A stretch of 64,000 bases of DNA from Candidatus Aalborgicola defluviihabitans (lineage in GTDB: Bacteria; Pseudomonadota; Gammaproteobacteria; Burkholderiales; Burkholderiaceae_C). Position numbers and translations under genes: made by a program. Positions 1-9,187 of this stretch are shown piece after piece. The notes beneath the pieces are model-generated. The model saw only the letters and a list, made by a program, of their open reading frames with translations. It was not told where the DNA came from and searched no databases. Position 1 is the stretch's first letter, and the number at the start of each line of letters is the position of its first letter. The stretch is taken from NCBI GenBank assembly GCA_016705575.1, contig JADIXX010000005.1, positions 94,835-158,834 of the forward strand. The letters run 5' to 3'.

Positions 1-283
1 TCTTGACGCCGGTCGAGTTGCGCATGTGTTGAAGAGTAACTTCTACCGAACCTTTTTGGACACGCCCCTGGTAGTCGATTTGCGGCTCGCGTTTTGTGAG
101 TTGTATCACGATCCACTCATAGTCTTTGCGCAAAGAATCTGGAAAGTGTTCAGGTGTCAACGGGTGGAACGTTGAATATGCTTGCAAAATGCGGGAGCGT
201 ACGTCATCAGGTGCCGTCGCCAATGTATCCACAGTGCGAGATAGTAGCTGATACGCATACTGGCTTGGACCATGGAATGTCAT
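1..283 (-). CDS. Hypothetical protein, N-terminal part (runs off window)
   Basis: An open frame on the minus strand begins with ATG at 283 and stays open to the window edge, giving about 94 residues starting MTFHGPSQYAYQLLSRTVDT. It has no stop codon and normal codon use. I see no signal peptide, membrane segment or catalytic motif, and I do not recognise the family. The following 180 bases up to the stop of lldD hold no further gene that I can support. Confidence 0.5.
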   Translation of the reverse strand, partial: MTFHGPSQYAYQLLSRTVDTLATAPDDVRSRILQAYSTFHPLTPEHFPDSLRKDYEWIVIQLTKREPQIDYQGRVQKGSVEVTLQHMRNSTGVK

Positions 284-463
284 AGGGTACCAACTCTACG
301 TAATGGATCCAGCAAACCTTGCATATTATTCTGGTGACTGCGGGATAAACAGGTCATGGAAAATAGGCACAAATGACGCCAGTATTGCCTTTGCCGTGAG
401 TCTAAGCGCACTTGTGTGCCATGTACACCACCCAAACGGGTGAACCCAAATCGGTAGTTTTGC

Positions 464-1618
464 TCAGGTCGGGTAGCTCCCCGGCAGCAAAATGCTCTTG
501 TCGATTTGCGGGATGCGGGTTTTGCCGCACAGGGCCATGGTCACATCCATTTCCTTGTGGATGATTTCCAGCGCCTTGGTCACACCGGCTTCGCCCATGG
601 CGCCCAGGCCGTATATGAACGAGCGACCGATATAGACGCCCTTGGCACCCAGGGCCACGGCCTTGAGCACGTCCTGGCCGCTACGGATGCCACCGTCCAT
701 GTGCACCTCAATGTCCTTGCCCACCGCATCCACAACGGCTGGCAGTGCGCGGATGGACGACTCGGCACCATCCAGCTGACGGCCACCGTGGTTGGAGACA
801 ATGATGGCATCGGCGCCACTGTCCACGGCGAGGCGGGCGTCTTCCACGTCCTGAATGCCCTTCAGGATGAGCTTGCCGCCCCAACGCTTCTTGATCCATT
901 CCACATCCGCCCAGTTCAGCGTCGGGTCAAACTGCTGGGTGGTCCAGGCGGACAGGTTGCTGGGGTCGGTAATGCCATCCACATGGCCGATGATGTTGCC
1001 AAAGCCGCGCCGGGGTGTGCCCAGCATGCCCAAACCCCAACGCACTTTGGTGGCCAGGTTGATCAGGTTGGCCAGCGTGGGCTTGGGTGGGGCGGAAAGG
1101 CCGTTTTTCAAATCCTTGTGGCGCTGGCCAATGATTTGCAGGTCCAGTGTCAGCACCAGGGCCGAACAGTTGGCGGCGCGCGCGCGCTCAATCAGGCGTT
1201 CGATAAAACCCCGGTCGCGAATCACATAGACCTGAAACCAGAACGGGTGGTTGCCAGTGCCCTTGGCCACGTCTTCAATGGAGCAAATGCTCATGGTGGA
1301 CAGCGTAAACGGCACGCCAAATTTCTTGGCCGCGTTCGCCGCCTTGATTTCACCATCGGCATGCTGCATGCCGGTCAGGCCCACCGGAGCCAGCGCCACC
1401 GGCATGGCAACCTTTTGCCCGATCATGGTGCTCTCCGTGCTGCGGTTGTCCATGTTGATGGCCACGCGTTGGCGCAGCTTGATTTTCTGGAAGTCAGATT
1501 CGTTGGCGCGGTAGGTGCCCTCGGTCCACGAGCCGGAATCGGCGTAGTCGTAGAACATGCGCGGCACGCGCTTTTGCGCCAGCACGCGCAGGTCTTCGAT
1601 GTTGGTGATGACGGTCAT
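464..1618 (-). CDS. lldD: FMN-dependent L-lactate dehydrogenase / alpha-hydroxy-acid oxidase
   Basis: The 384-residue protein belongs to the FMN-dependent alpha-hydroxy-acid dehydrogenase family, which oxidises L-lactate or related 2-hydroxy acids and usually passes electrons to the quinone pool at the membrane. The N-terminal substrate-side motif MFYDYADSGSW, the catalytic segment SNHGGRQLDG (active-site His and Arg) and the FMN phosphate-binding part DGGIRSGQDVLKA and GRSFIYG are all present and in order. The length matches LldD. It stands alone on the minus strand, with no lactate permease or regulator beside it, so the exact substrate (lactate, glycolate or mandelate type) cannot be fixed. 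Confidence 0.88.
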   Translation of the reverse strand: MTVITNIEDLRVLAQKRVPRMFYDYADSGSWTEGTYRANESDFQKIKLRQRVAINMDNRSTESTMIGQKVAMPVALAPVGLTGMQHADGEIKAANAAKKFGVPFTLSTMSICSIEDVAKGTGNHPFWFQVYVIRDRGFIERLIERARAANCSALVLTLDLQIIGQRHKDLKNGLSAPPKPTLANLINLATKVRWGLGMLGTPRRGFGNIIGHVDGITDPSNLSAWTTQQFDPTLNWADVEWIKKRWGGKLILKGIQDVEDARLAVDSGADAIIVSNHGGRQLDGAESSIRALPAVVDAVGKDIEVHMDGGIRSGQDVLKAVALGAKGVYIGRSFIYGLGAMGEAGVTKALEIIHKEMDVTMALCGKTRIPQIDKSILLPGSYPT

Positions 1619-1721
1619 GGCGGTGTCTCCTGTTGTTGGAAGGATGTTAGCCGCGTGCTGCCTGTGATGGCGTGAAATCCGCCGTGGCCGGTTTGAATTA
1701 TTTTGATAATCAGCCAGCCGC

Positions 1722-2081
1722 TCAGGCCAGCAGTAGCGCGGCCAGTGCCAACACCGCCGGAACCGTTTGCACGAACAGAATGCGCATTTGCACGGTTAGC
1801 GCACCCCAAATGCCAGCCACTGCGACGCAGACCAGTCCATAGATCGTGAACGCGCGCCCGGTGGCGGCATCGGGCAGCAAAAAACCACAGGCCAATGCCG
1901 CCGCCAGAAATCCGTTGTAACAGCCTTGGTTGGACATGGCGGGTTTCATGATGGCCGCTTGTTCTTTGGAGAGGCCAAAGACTTTCCGCCCCCGGCTGTC
2001 GAACAGCACGGTTTCCAACAGGAAGATGTAGACGTGGATGAGGAGTACGAGTCCGGCGAGAACTTTGGCGGCGATCAGCAT
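1722..2081 (-). CDS. DUF1304 family small membrane protein
   Basis: This 119-residue protein has four hydrophobic segments (about residues 4-25, 50-70, 75-95 and 100-118). The conserved loop ETVLFDSRGRKVFGL and the motif NQGCYNGFLAA identify the DUF1304 integral membrane family. The function of the family is unknown. It lies downstream of ogt on the same strand, with no sign of a shared pathway. Confidence 0.8.
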   Translation of the reverse strand: MLIAAKVLAGLVLLIHVYIFLLETVLFDSRGRKVFGLSKEQAAIMKPAMSNQGCYNGFLAAALACGFLLPDAATGRAFTIYGLVCVAVAGIWGALTVQMRILFVQTVPAVLALAALLLA

Positions 2082-2105
2082 GGTGGGGTTCCTTGAAAAA
2101 ACGGG

Positions 2106-2654
2106 TTAATCAAATAGGCCGCGCCCACCAAACTGGGCGCGTTCGATTTCCAGCAGGCGCAACTTGGTGGATGCCCCACCGTGGGCCGAGAAGCCGCCCG
2201 AGCGGCCATCAGCCGCCAGGATGCGGTGGCAAGGTATTACTGGTGCAAAGGGGTTGGCGCCCAAGGCCTGGCCTACGGCGCGGGCAGCGCCGGGTTCGCC
2301 CAGTTCACGGGCCATTTCGCCATAGGTAGTGGTTTGGCCCGGTGCCATGCGCCGGGTCAGTGCATAGACACGCAAATGAAACGGCGGTATGCCATCCAGA
2401 TCGAGCACGATGTCGGACAGGTCCATTGGCTCGCGCGGGGTGCCTTGCAGCAAGGCCACTACCGCATTGATGGCCTGGCGTACGGTTGGGGGCGGATCGG
2501 ATTCCGCACAAAGCGGAAAGCGCATCGCCATGCGCGCGCGGGTGGCAGCCTGGTCTTGCTCGGGTAACTGCACACCCGTGAGTCCAGCCGCACTCCAGGC
2601 TATGCCGCAGTGCCCAATGCTGGTGGGGAAAACGGCGTAGCCCAGTGTCTGCAT
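2106..2654 (-). CDS. ogt: Methylated-DNA--protein-cysteine S-methyltransferase
   Basis: This is a suicide DNA-repair protein that moves the methyl group of O6-methylguanine to its own cysteine. The acceptor cysteine lies in VIPCHRI, preceded by the helix-turn-helix part TTTYGEMARELG and RAVGQALGANP and followed by GGFSAHGG. I chose ATG at 2654 (MQTLGYAVFPT), which gives 182 residues. A longer frame opens at 2708 but would overlap yebC by 35 bases. The Ada-type N-terminal domain is absent, so this is the plain Ogt form. It sits 19 bases downstream of yebC and could be cotranscribed with it. Confidence 0.87.
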   Translation of the reverse strand: MQTLGYAVFPTSIGHCGIAWSAAGLTGVQLPEQDQAATRARMAMRFPLCAESDPPPTVRQAINAVVALLQGTPREPMDLSDIVLDLDGIPPFHLRVYALTRRMAPGQTTTYGEMARELGEPGAARAVGQALGANPFAPVIPCHRILAADGRSGGFSAHGGASTKLRLLEIERAQFGGRGLFD

Positions 2655-2673
2655 GGTGGCAACAGGTGTTGCT

Positions 2674-3387
2674 TTATCCTGCGAGCCCTGCAAATACGTT
2701 TTGTACATCGTCGTTGCCGTCGATGGCCGACAAAAAGGCTTCCACTTCTTCCAGCTCGGCGGGGCTCAGGTTGGCGGGGTTGACCGGGTTCTTGGCCTTG
2801 TAGCCCAGCTTGGCCGACAGCACGGTAAAACCCTGGGCGGGCAGGGCGCGGCTGACCAGATCCAGATCGGTGGCGTCGGTCAGGAACAGGGTGTTGCCTT
2901 CTTCCTCGCCGGGTTCAAAGTCCTGGGCACCGGCTTCGATAGCCGCCAGTTCAGGGTCGGCACCCTTTGCGGCGGGTTCGGCTTCGATCATGCCCACGTG
3001 GTCAAAGTCCCAGGCCACCGAGCCGGATGTACCCAATTGGCCTTTGCGAAACAGCACGCGCATTTCGGGTGCAGTGCGGTTGACGTTGTCGGTCAGGCAT
3101 TCCACCATGACCGGCACGCGGTGGGGTGCAAAGCCTTCGTAAATCACGTGTTCAAAATGCACGGCATCACTGCCAATGCCGGCGCCTTTTTTAATGGCGC
3201 GGTCCACGGTGTCTTTGGGCATGGAGACCTTGCGGGCCTGTTCCACCACCAGGCGCAGGCGCGAGTTGCCAGCGGGGTCGGCGCCGCCGCGTGCGGCCAC
3301 CATGATGTCTTTGGACAAACGTCCAAACAGCTTGCCTCTGGCGTTTGCTGCGAGTTCCTTGCCCTTTGCTTTCCACTGTGCGCCCAT
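2674..3387 (-). CDS. yebC: YebC/PmpR family protein
   Basis: The 237-residue protein starts [19 protein letters not shown] and contains [20 protein letters not shown] and [13 protein letters not shown], the hallmarks of the YebC/TACO1 family. Members act as DNA-binding regulators (PmpR type) or assist ribosomes at proline-rich stretches. The length and the three-domain layout are typical. It is followed at once by ogt on the same strand. Which of the two family roles applies cannot be read from sequence. Confidence 0.92.
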   Translation of the reverse strand: MGAQWKAKGKELAANARGKLFGRLSKDIMVAARGGADPAGNSRLRLVVEQARKVSMPKDTVDRAIKKGAGIGSDAVHFEHVIYEGFAPHRVPVMVECLTDNVNRTAPEMRVLFRKGQLGTSGSVAWDFDHVGMIEAEPAAKGADPELAAIEAGAQDFEPGEEEGNTLFLTDATDLDLVSRALPAQGFTVLSAKLGYKAKNPVNPANLSPAELEEVEAFLSAIDGNDDVQNVFAGLAG

Positions 3388-3417
3388 GACTATTGTTCCT
3401 TGTTGATTGGGGCTTGG

Positions 3418-4023
3418 TTATACACCCAACGCAGGGTGCCGTGCCGTCATGGCGCGTTGTTTAACCGCTGCCCAGACGCTTTCGCCGTTCTTGGGCTTTT
3501 CGTGCAAAACGGCGGTGCGGGGCAGGCCGGCTATATGGCGCAGCACCACATCCAGCGCCCAGCCGTGGGTGATGACAAGCACCTGCTGCCCGGCGTGGTG
3601 GTGGCCGATGTCGGCAAACGCGTTGAGCAAGCGGTCGGCAAATTCGTCCATGGATTCACCGCCAATAAAAGTGGCTTGTGGGTTGCGACGCAGAATTTGT
3701 TCCAGCAGCACCGGGTTGACTTCTGCCAACTCGGTTTTTGGAATCCCCTGAATGGCACCGAAGTGCCGCTCCTTCAGCCCTTCATGGCACTGCGGTGCGG
3801 GTAGCCCCAGCAGGGATGCAATGATCTCTGCCGTCTCGTGGGCCCGCGCCAATGGGCTGGACCACACGGCAGAAAACCCGCTGTGGGCATAGGCCTGCCC
3901 CATGGTGCGCGCCTGGTGGCGCCCATGGTCGTTGATAGGGATGTCAGACCAGCCTTGCAGGATGCCGCTCTTGTTCCAGTCCGTCTCGCCGTGGCGGGCA
4001 ATGCAGATGTGGGCGGTGTCCAT
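3418..4023 (-). CDS. Histidine phosphatase family protein (phosphoglycerate-mutase-like)
   Basis: The 201-residue protein carries the phosphohistidine motif ARHGETDWN near the N-terminus, the distal acid region HEGLKERHFGAIQG, and the second catalytic histidine in VLVITHGWALDVVL. This is the broad branch of the family containing GpmB and CobC, which remove phosphate from small metabolites. No cobalamin genes are nearby, so the substrate is open. It is on the same strand as the crotonase gene upstream, with a gap of about 20 bases. Confidence 0.85.
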   Translation of the reverse strand: MDTAHICIARHGETDWNKSGILQGWSDIPINDHGRHQARTMGQAYAHSGFSAVWSSPLARAHETAEIIASLLGLPAPQCHEGLKERHFGAIQGIPKTELAEVNPVLLEQILRRNPQATFIGGESMDEFADRLLNAFADIGHHHAGQQVLVITHGWALDVVLRHIAGLPRTAVLHEKPKNGESVWAAVKQRAMTARHPALGV

Positions 4024-4043
4024 GTGACAGAGTCTGCGGGAAT

Positions 4044-4838
4044 TTATGCCGCCAAATCGTCCCCCGGCCGTTGGACATAGTGGGCCGCACGCTTTTCCAG
4101 AAAGGCGCTGATGCCTTCCTGCGCATCGGGCAATAGTGCTGCCGTGGCCATGCGTTCCACCGCATAGTCATAAGCCAAGGGCTGCGGCAGATCAACCTGG
4201 TGGTAGAAGCCCTGCTTGCCCAATGCCTTCGATAATGCGCTGCCACGGGTGGCGCGTTGGATCAGGTCCAGCGTGGCGGCTTCCAATTGGTCGGGCGGCA
4301 CCGCCTTGTTGATCAGGCCCCAATCGGCTGCGGTGGCGGCATCAATGGGGTCTCCGGTGAGAGCCATTTCCATGGCGCGCTTGCGCCCCACATTGCGCGC
4401 CACCGCCACTAGGGGGGTGTGGCAAAACAGACCAGCCTTGCCACCGGGAATGGCAAAAGAAGCCGTGTCGGCCGCCACCGCCAGGTCGCAACTGGCCACC
4501 AGCTGGCAGCCACCAGCCGTGGCCAGTGCGTGCACGCGGGCCACTACGGGTTGTGGCAGGCGCTGGATGGTGTTCATCATCTCGGTGCAGACCAAAAACA
4601 ATTCGCGCGATTGCGCGAGCGTGGCACCGGCCATATCGGCAAAGTTGTGCCCTGCGCTAAAGACCGGCCCATTGGCAGCCAGAATCACACCACGTGCCTC
4701 GGTCTGGGCAATGGTGCGCAGGGCAACAGTCAACTCGCGCATCACGTTCAGCGCCAGGGCATTGCGTTTGTCGGGCCGGTTGAGTGTGACGGTGGTGATG
4801 GGGCCGTCCATGGTCACCAAAAGGTTTTGGTACTGCAT
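4044..4838 (-). CDS. Enoyl-CoA hydratase/isomerase family protein (ECHDC3-like)
   Basis: The crotonase-fold protein has 264 residues from ATG at 4838 (MQYQNLLVTMDGPITTVTLN). The longer open frame to 4991 would run into the divergent hydrolase gene and is not needed. The oxyanion-hole segments SAGHNFADM and ATAGGCQLVASCDLAVAAD are clear. The motif GGKAGLFCHTPLVAV and the general pattern match the ECHDC3 branch, whose members often lack the usual two catalytic glutamates, so the reaction is uncertain. It is transcribed divergently from the dienelactone hydrolase gene across a gap of about 70 bases. Confidence 0.82.
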   Translation of the reverse strand: MQYQNLLVTMDGPITTVTLNRPDKRNALALNVMRELTVALRTIAQTEARGVILAANGPVFSAGHNFADMAGATLAQSRELFLVCTEMMNTIQRLPQPVVARVHALATAGGCQLVASCDLAVAADTASFAIPGGKAGLFCHTPLVAVARNVGRKRAMEMALTGDPIDAATAADWGLINKAVPPDQLEAATLDLIQRATRGSALSKALGKQGFYHQVDLPQPLAYDYAVERMATAALLPDAQEGISAFLEKRAAHYVQRPGDDLAA

Positions 4839-4906
4839 GAAACCATTGTGCCACCCGACGCGCGTAATATGAAGACACCAACCACCACCACATGAGGAGA
4901 CACGCA

Positions 4907-5599
4907 ATGGGAACCATGGTGAGCTTTCAACGCCCGGATGGGCAAGCGGTTCAAGGGTATCTGGCAGAGCCAGCGCAAGGCAGTGGCGCACCGGCCATCG
5001 TGGTTATTCAGGAATGGTGGGGTTTGAATAACCAGATTCGCGGCGTGGCCGACCGGCTGGCCGCTGCGGGCTACCAGGCCCTGGTGCCAGACTTGTACCG
5101 TGGGCAATCCACGGTCGAGGCCGAAGAGGCCAGCCATTTAATGACCGCGCTCAACTTTGGCGATGCGGCGTCGCAAGACATCCGTGGTGCGGTGCAATAC
5201 CTCAAGACCCGCGCACCCAAGGTCGGCGTGACCGGCTTTTGCATGGGCGGCGCACTCACCCTGCTGGCCATGACCCAAACGCCCGAGGCCGACGCCGGTG
5301 TGGTCTGGTACGGCTGCCCGCCTTTGGAATACATCGACGCCAGCAAGCTGCGCGCGCCGCTGATGGGGCACTGGGGCACGCAAGACGAATTTTTCAAAAT
5401 TGATATGGTGGACGCTTTGGAGGCCAAGCTGCGCGAGGCTGGTGTGGGCTTTGAATTCCATCGCTACCTGGCCCACCACGCATTTGCAAATGAGACCGCT
5501 GTTGGCCCTGGCCGCATCCCGGCCACACAATACGACTCGGCGTGGGCGCAGCAGGCTTGGGACCGCAGCCTGCGCTTTTTTGGTCGTTATCTGGGGTGA
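4907..5599 (+). CDS. Dienelactone hydrolase family protein
   Basis: The 230-residue alpha/beta hydrolase has the cysteine nucleophile in GFCMGGAL, the acid in GTQDEFF and the histidine in LAHHAFAN, giving the Cys-Asp-His triad of dienelactone hydrolases. ATG at 4907 is preferred over the in-frame ATG at 4892 because GAGGAG at 4894-4899 then lies at normal ribosome-binding distance. No chlorocatechol pathway genes are nearby, so it is probably a general hydrolase and not a dedicated degradative enzyme. Confidence 0.86.
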   Translation: MGTMVSFQRPDGQAVQGYLAEPAQGSGAPAIVVIQEWWGLNNQIRGVADRLAAAGYQALVPDLYRGQSTVEAEEASHLMTALNFGDAASQDIRGAVQYLKTRAPKVGVTGFCMGGALTLLAMTQTPEADAGVVWYGCPPLEYIDASKLRAPLMGHWGTQDEFFKIDMVDALEAKLREAGVGFEFHRYLAHHAFANETAVGPGRIPATQYDSAWAQQAWDRSLRFFGRYLG

Positions 5600-5693
5600 G
5601 TGTGGTATCGCGGTAACAACCACCCCCGCAGTAGGGATGTGCCCCTAGAATTTCAGCTCGTTTCCCATTCCCACAATATCAAAAGGGCGAGCT

Positions 5694-8090
5694 ATGACTG
5701 TTTTGCGCAAAGCGCTATCCATTGGAATTTATGGCGCGGCGGCAGTCGCTGCGCTGACCCCCGTCTCATTTGCCGTTGCGCAAACCACTGGCGCCGCAAC
5801 GGCCTCTGGCCTGGACAGTGTCACCATCATCGGCTCGCGCCGGGCCAATGCGTCGGCCACCGACACCCCGGTGCCAATCGACTTTATTCCGATGACCAAG
5901 ACATCGGAGCAGGGCGGTCAGTTTGACTTATCTCAATCGCTGCAATACCTGTCGCCGTCATTCAACTCCACCCGCCAGACCGGCGCGGACGGTGCGGACT
6001 TAATTGATTCCGCCTCCTTGCGCGGTCTGGGTTCAGACCAGACGCTGGTGTTGGTCAACGGCAAGCGCCGTCACACTACGGCCCTGGTCAATCTGTTTGG
6101 CGCCCGCAACCGCGGCAACACCGGCACCGACCTGAACGCCATTCCTGTGCTGGCCATCGACAACGTGCAGATCCTGCGCGACGGCGCCGCCGCCCAATAT
6201 GGTTCCGACGCCATTGCCGGCGTCATGAACATCACGCTGAAGAAGAGCAAAGGTTGCGAGGCGGTGCTGGGCTACAGCCAGTATTCGGTGGGCGACGGCA
6301 AGAACTACCTGCCATCGGCCTACTGCGGCTTTGGTATTGGTGAAAACGGCGTGCTGGGCATCACCGCTGAATATTCAGACCGTGGCCGCTCCAACCGGGC
6401 CGAGGCAGACAACCCCCGCATCATTGGCGACACCCAATCCAAAAACTCCACGATCTACCTGAACGGCGAGCTGCCCACCAGCAGCACCGGAAAGCTGTAC
6501 TTCACGCTGGGCGCGCAAAACCGCGACGCCTCGTCTGCTGCATTCGCGCGCGGTGGTGTGGGCTCGGACGACATTCCCAGCCGCAACTCCGAAGCCATGT
6601 ACCCCAACGGCTTTGTGCCCTTTATCAATGGCGACATCAACGACCGTTACGCCATCATCGGTCACCGCTGGCAAGTGGGCGACTGGACGGCAGACCTGTC
6701 GCAGACCTACGGCTCCAACGAGATGCGCTACCGCATCGCCAACACCATCAACGCGTCCATCGCCAACCTGGACCTGATGAACGGCGGCGCAGGCCGCAGT
6801 GCCAGTGCTTTCCAGGCCGGCGGATTCTTGTTCTCACAAGCCACCACCAACATCGATTTCAGCAAGTTTTTTGATGGCTTCCTGATGGGCTCGAACGTGG
6901 CCTTCGGTGCCGAGTACCGCCGCGAAAACTACCAGATTTCCGCTGGCGAGCCAGGCTCGTACATCGACGCCGACGGCGTGGGCGTTGGCGGCAACGCGGG
7001 TAGCCAGGGCTTCCCCGGCTTCCAGCCTGCGGACGTCACCAACCGCAACCGCGACAGCACGGCGCTGTATGTCGACATCGAAACCGACGTTACGCAAAAG
7101 TTCAAAGTGCAAACCGCTGTGCGCACCGAGCAATACAGCGACTTTGGCAACACCACCACCGGCAAGCTGGCGGCCAGCTTCAAGGCCAGTGACCAACTGC
7201 TGTTCCGCAGTTCGGTGAGCTCGGGCTTCCGTGCACCGTCTCTGCAACAGGTCTACTTCTCGTCCACCTTCACCGACTTCATCAGCGGCCAGCCGCAAGA
7301 CGTGGTGTTGGCCCCCAATGGTGGTGCCATTGCCAACGCGGCCGGAATCCCCAAGCTCAAAGAGGAAAACTCCAGGAACTTCACGCTGGGCTTTACGCTG
7401 ACACCGAGCAAGACCACATCGATAACGGCAGACCTGTACCAAATCAATATCGACGACCGCATTGGACTGTCGGGCCGGTTTGATGCGGACAACTTCCCTG
7501 CACTGGGCGCCACATTGGCAGCACTGGGTGTGGGTCAGGCGCAGTTCTTCGTCAACTCGATTGACACCAAGACCAAGGGTCTGGACCTGACCGTGTCCAA
7601 CAAGTCCGAGTTGGGCAGCGGCAAGCTGTCCACCTTCCTGGCGTTGAACCTGAGCCAGACCGACGTGGTCAACGTGCATGCACCGGCTTCACTGAAGGGC
7701 TATGAGTCGGTGCTGCTGTCGGAGCGCGAACGCCTGTTTATCGAACAAGGTGGCCCACGCACCAAGGCAACGCTGGGCTTTGACTACACCCAGGGCGCGT
7801 GGGAGACCAACTTCAAGATCATCCACTTTGGCAGCCAGACCTTGGGCACCTTCTCGGGCACCGAAAACGGCGTACCCAACGCCTTCTACGAACCCAAGAC
7901 CTCAGCCGACTTGGCCTTTACCTATAGCTTTGACAAAAACACCAAGCTGACCGTTGGCGGCAACAACATCTTCAACGTCAAACCAACCACCCAAGACGCG
8001 AATGAAACCGACAACGGCTTCATTTACGACAGCGTGCAGTTTGGATTGAATGGTGCGTCGTACTTCGCCAAGTTCTGGAAGCGGTTCTAA
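5694..8090 (+). CDS. TonB-dependent outer-membrane receptor
   Basis: The 798-residue protein begins with a signal peptide (about residues 1-30, cleavage near VSFAVAQ), followed by a plug domain with SLRGLGSDQTLVLVNGKRR and GAAAQYGSDAIAGVMNI. A long beta-barrel then ends in aromatic residues (FAKFWKRF), the usual C-terminal outer-membrane signature. It imports a ligand using energy from TonB-ExbBD. No ferric-siderophore, cobalamin or TonB genes are adjacent, so the ligand is unknown. The 3' end meets the pbpC-tail remnant transcribed from the other strand, overlapping it by four bases. Confidence 0.9.
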   Translation: MTVLRKALSIGIYGAAAVAALTPVSFAVAQTTGAATASGLDSVTIIGSRRANASATDTPVPIDFIPMTKTSEQGGQFDLSQSLQYLSPSFNSTRQTGADGADLIDSASLRGLGSDQTLVLVNGKRRHTTALVNLFGARNRGNTGTDLNAIPVLAIDNVQILRDGAAAQYGSDAIAGVMNITLKKSKGCEAVLGYSQYSVGDGKNYLPSAYCGFGIGENGVLGITAEYSDRGRSNRAEADNPRIIGDTQSKNSTIYLNGELPTSSTGKLYFTLGAQNRDASSAAFARGGVGSDDIPSRNSEAMYPNGFVPFINGDINDRYAIIGHRWQVGDWTADLSQTYGSNEMRYRIANTINASIANLDLMNGGAGRSASAFQAGGFLFSQATTNIDFSKFFDGFLMGSNVAFGAEYRRENYQISAGEPGSYIDADGVGVGGNAGSQGFPGFQPADVTNRNRDSTALYVDIETDVTQKFKVQTAVRTEQYSDFGNTTTGKLAASFKASDQLLFRSSVSSGFRAPSLQQVYFSSTFTDFISGQPQDVVLAPNGGAIANAAGIPKLKEENSRNFTLGFTLTPSKTTSITADLYQINIDDRIGLSGRFDADNFPALGATLAALGVGQAQFFVNSIDTKTKGLDLTVSNKSELGSGKLSTFLALNLSQTDVVNVHAPASLKGYESVLLSERERLFIEQGGPRTKATLGFDYTQGAWETNFKIIHFGSQTLGTFSGTENGVPNAFYEPKTSADLAFTYSFDKNTKLTVGGNNIFNVKPTTQDANETDNGFIYDSVQFGLNGASYFAKFWKRF

Positions 8091-8335
8091 AAGGGCGGCT
8101 TTTCACGCGCTGGTTCCTGGTGAATATCCGGGTCCAGCGCGATGAGAGTGCCTCTGGTGGGTGCGGCAATGTGGGTCATGCCTTTTGCCAAAATGTTAGA
8201 GCCTATTTGTCCTCTAGCCCTCGTGGAATCTAAGTAATTAGCTCCTGAATGCATAGCGAATGACGGCTGCTGCGTGCTCAGGATACTCATCTTAAATGCC
8301 GGAAAACGAGAGGCAGGCGCTGCCCAAACAGCCAA
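8087..8335 (-). pseudogene. Partial copy of the pbpC 3' region (tail i)
   Basis: The minus strand encodes residues closely matching the end of PbpC: SFAMHSGANYLDSTRARG, then ITAP-like and IALDPDI segments. It then leaves frame and stops, so only the start of the PbpC C-terminal domain remains. A leader of about 80 bases upstream of the PbpC-like part (8262-8340) is shared with tail ii but not with intact pbpC. The ORF could start at TTG 8335, placed within an attC-like core. It contains a copy of the dispersed repeat at 8205-8262. It is probably a remnant, not a functional gene. Confidence 0.75.
8205..8262 (+). repeat. Dispersed Comamonadaceae-type repeat, copy 1
   Basis: The copy reads CCTCTAGCCCTCGT, then TAAGTAATTAGCTCCTGAAT and GCATAGCGAATGAC. 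It lies inside pbpC tail i, at the same place as the copy in intact pbpC, so it was carried along with the tail duplication. Confidence 0.7.
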
Positions 8336-8388
8336 ACTATCGGTCAGTTTCTTGAACTTGTGGGGGAGTCTATATAGAAGGGTTAGGC
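8331..8388 (-). other. Possible attC recombination site (weak)
   Basis: On the minus strand GCCTAAC, a perfect R' box (RYYYAAC), overlaps the stop codon of the TIR-like gene. GTTTGGC, one base away from its complement, lies about 50 bases on, where homology to pbpC tail ii begins. The inner arms pair poorly, so this may be a damaged or hybrid site. Confidence 0.4.
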
Positions 8389-9171
8389 CTCGCCGGGCGG
8401 CAGTACACCGGCGGCCTCTAAATCTCGGCGGATCTCAAGCACGCGCTCGGAGACGTTGCTTCTGAAGCGCTTCTGAATGATGCCACCAAAGTCGGAGAAG
8501 AGTTCTGTACCTTCCTTGAGCAGTAGCATTGCGCCGCCCCGCCCAAGTTGCCCGCAGAACCAGCCGAGCTCATAGATTACGTTTGGGCGAGCTTGAAGGT
8601 AGATTTCTGGGCCGGCCTTAACCTCGTCGTCGGGTGTGAACACTGCGATCGCATACGTACAGGTTTGCGCGTACTTTTCAAACTTCTCGATGACTGTCTT
8701 GCATCCCGCGTCTGGCTGTTCCATAAGAACAATTGGGTTGAGTCGGAACTCCGACTTGACGATGTCTTTCAGTTCTCTCCACTTGGCTTCATCGCGGCCG
8801 TGGATGATGAACACATTTTCTCTGTGGCGCAGCGCCTCCTGAGACTGTTTTTTATTCAGAAGGTCGGGCGAGCGGCGCAATCTTGTGAGGGATGCCTTTA
8901 CTACCGACAAAATATTCTCAACTCCTTTGAAGGATGGCGCGCCGTACATGCCGAACCCTTCCGAGTACTCATCAGACAATTGTCTTGAGTAGACATTTTG
9001 TCCAAGTGCGTCGTTGTACAGATCGGCGAGCTCGCGGGCGTACTGCCGGTACAGCGGGTCATCCCCTTCGCCAATGTAGATTCCGCTCGAAGTGCGCTTG
9101 AAGCCGCGAAGGATTCGCGCAAGTTCCGCTTCGTAGCGCTCAAGCTCTGCAATTACTACGTCTGGTGTCAA
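8383..9171 (-). CDS. TIR-like nucleotide-binding protein (CAP12/Pycsar effector type)
   Basis: The 262-residue protein has an unassigned N-terminal domain (about residues 1-110) and a C-terminal TIR-like domain. The latter has the order ENVFIIHGRDEAKWREL, MEQPDAGCKTVIEKFE, AIAVFTPDDEVKAG and ARPNVIYELGWFCGQLGR typical of the CAP12/Pycsar effector TIR family (PF10137). Relatives bind cyclic nucleotides and cleave NAD+ in abortive antiphage defence. No cyclase gene is adjacent, so it is an orphan here. The start is TTG at 9171 with CGGAGAA upstream; the ATG in the attC core is closed by a stop. The stop codon lies in the R' box GCCTAAC, the usual integron-cassette layout. Confidence 0.75.
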   Translation of the reverse strand: MTPDVVIAELERYEAELARILRGFKRTSSGIYIGEGDDPLYRQYARELADLYNDALGQNVYSRQLSDEYSEGFGMYGAPSFKGVENILSVVKASLTRLRRSPDLLNKKQSQEALRHRENVFIIHGRDEAKWRELKDIVKSEFRLNPIVLMEQPDAGCKTVIEKFEKYAQTCTYAIAVFTPDDEVKAGPEIYLQARPNVIYELGWFCGQLGRGGAMLLLKEGTELFSDFGGIIQKRFRSNVSERVLEIRRDLEAAGVLPPGEA

Positions 9172-9187
9172 GGTGTGTTTCTCCGAG

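Noticed and set aside
506..1675. Long open frame of 389 codons opposite lldD
   Set aside because: It has no start context or family motif and mirrors the codon-position GC bias of lldD, which has all catalytic residues.
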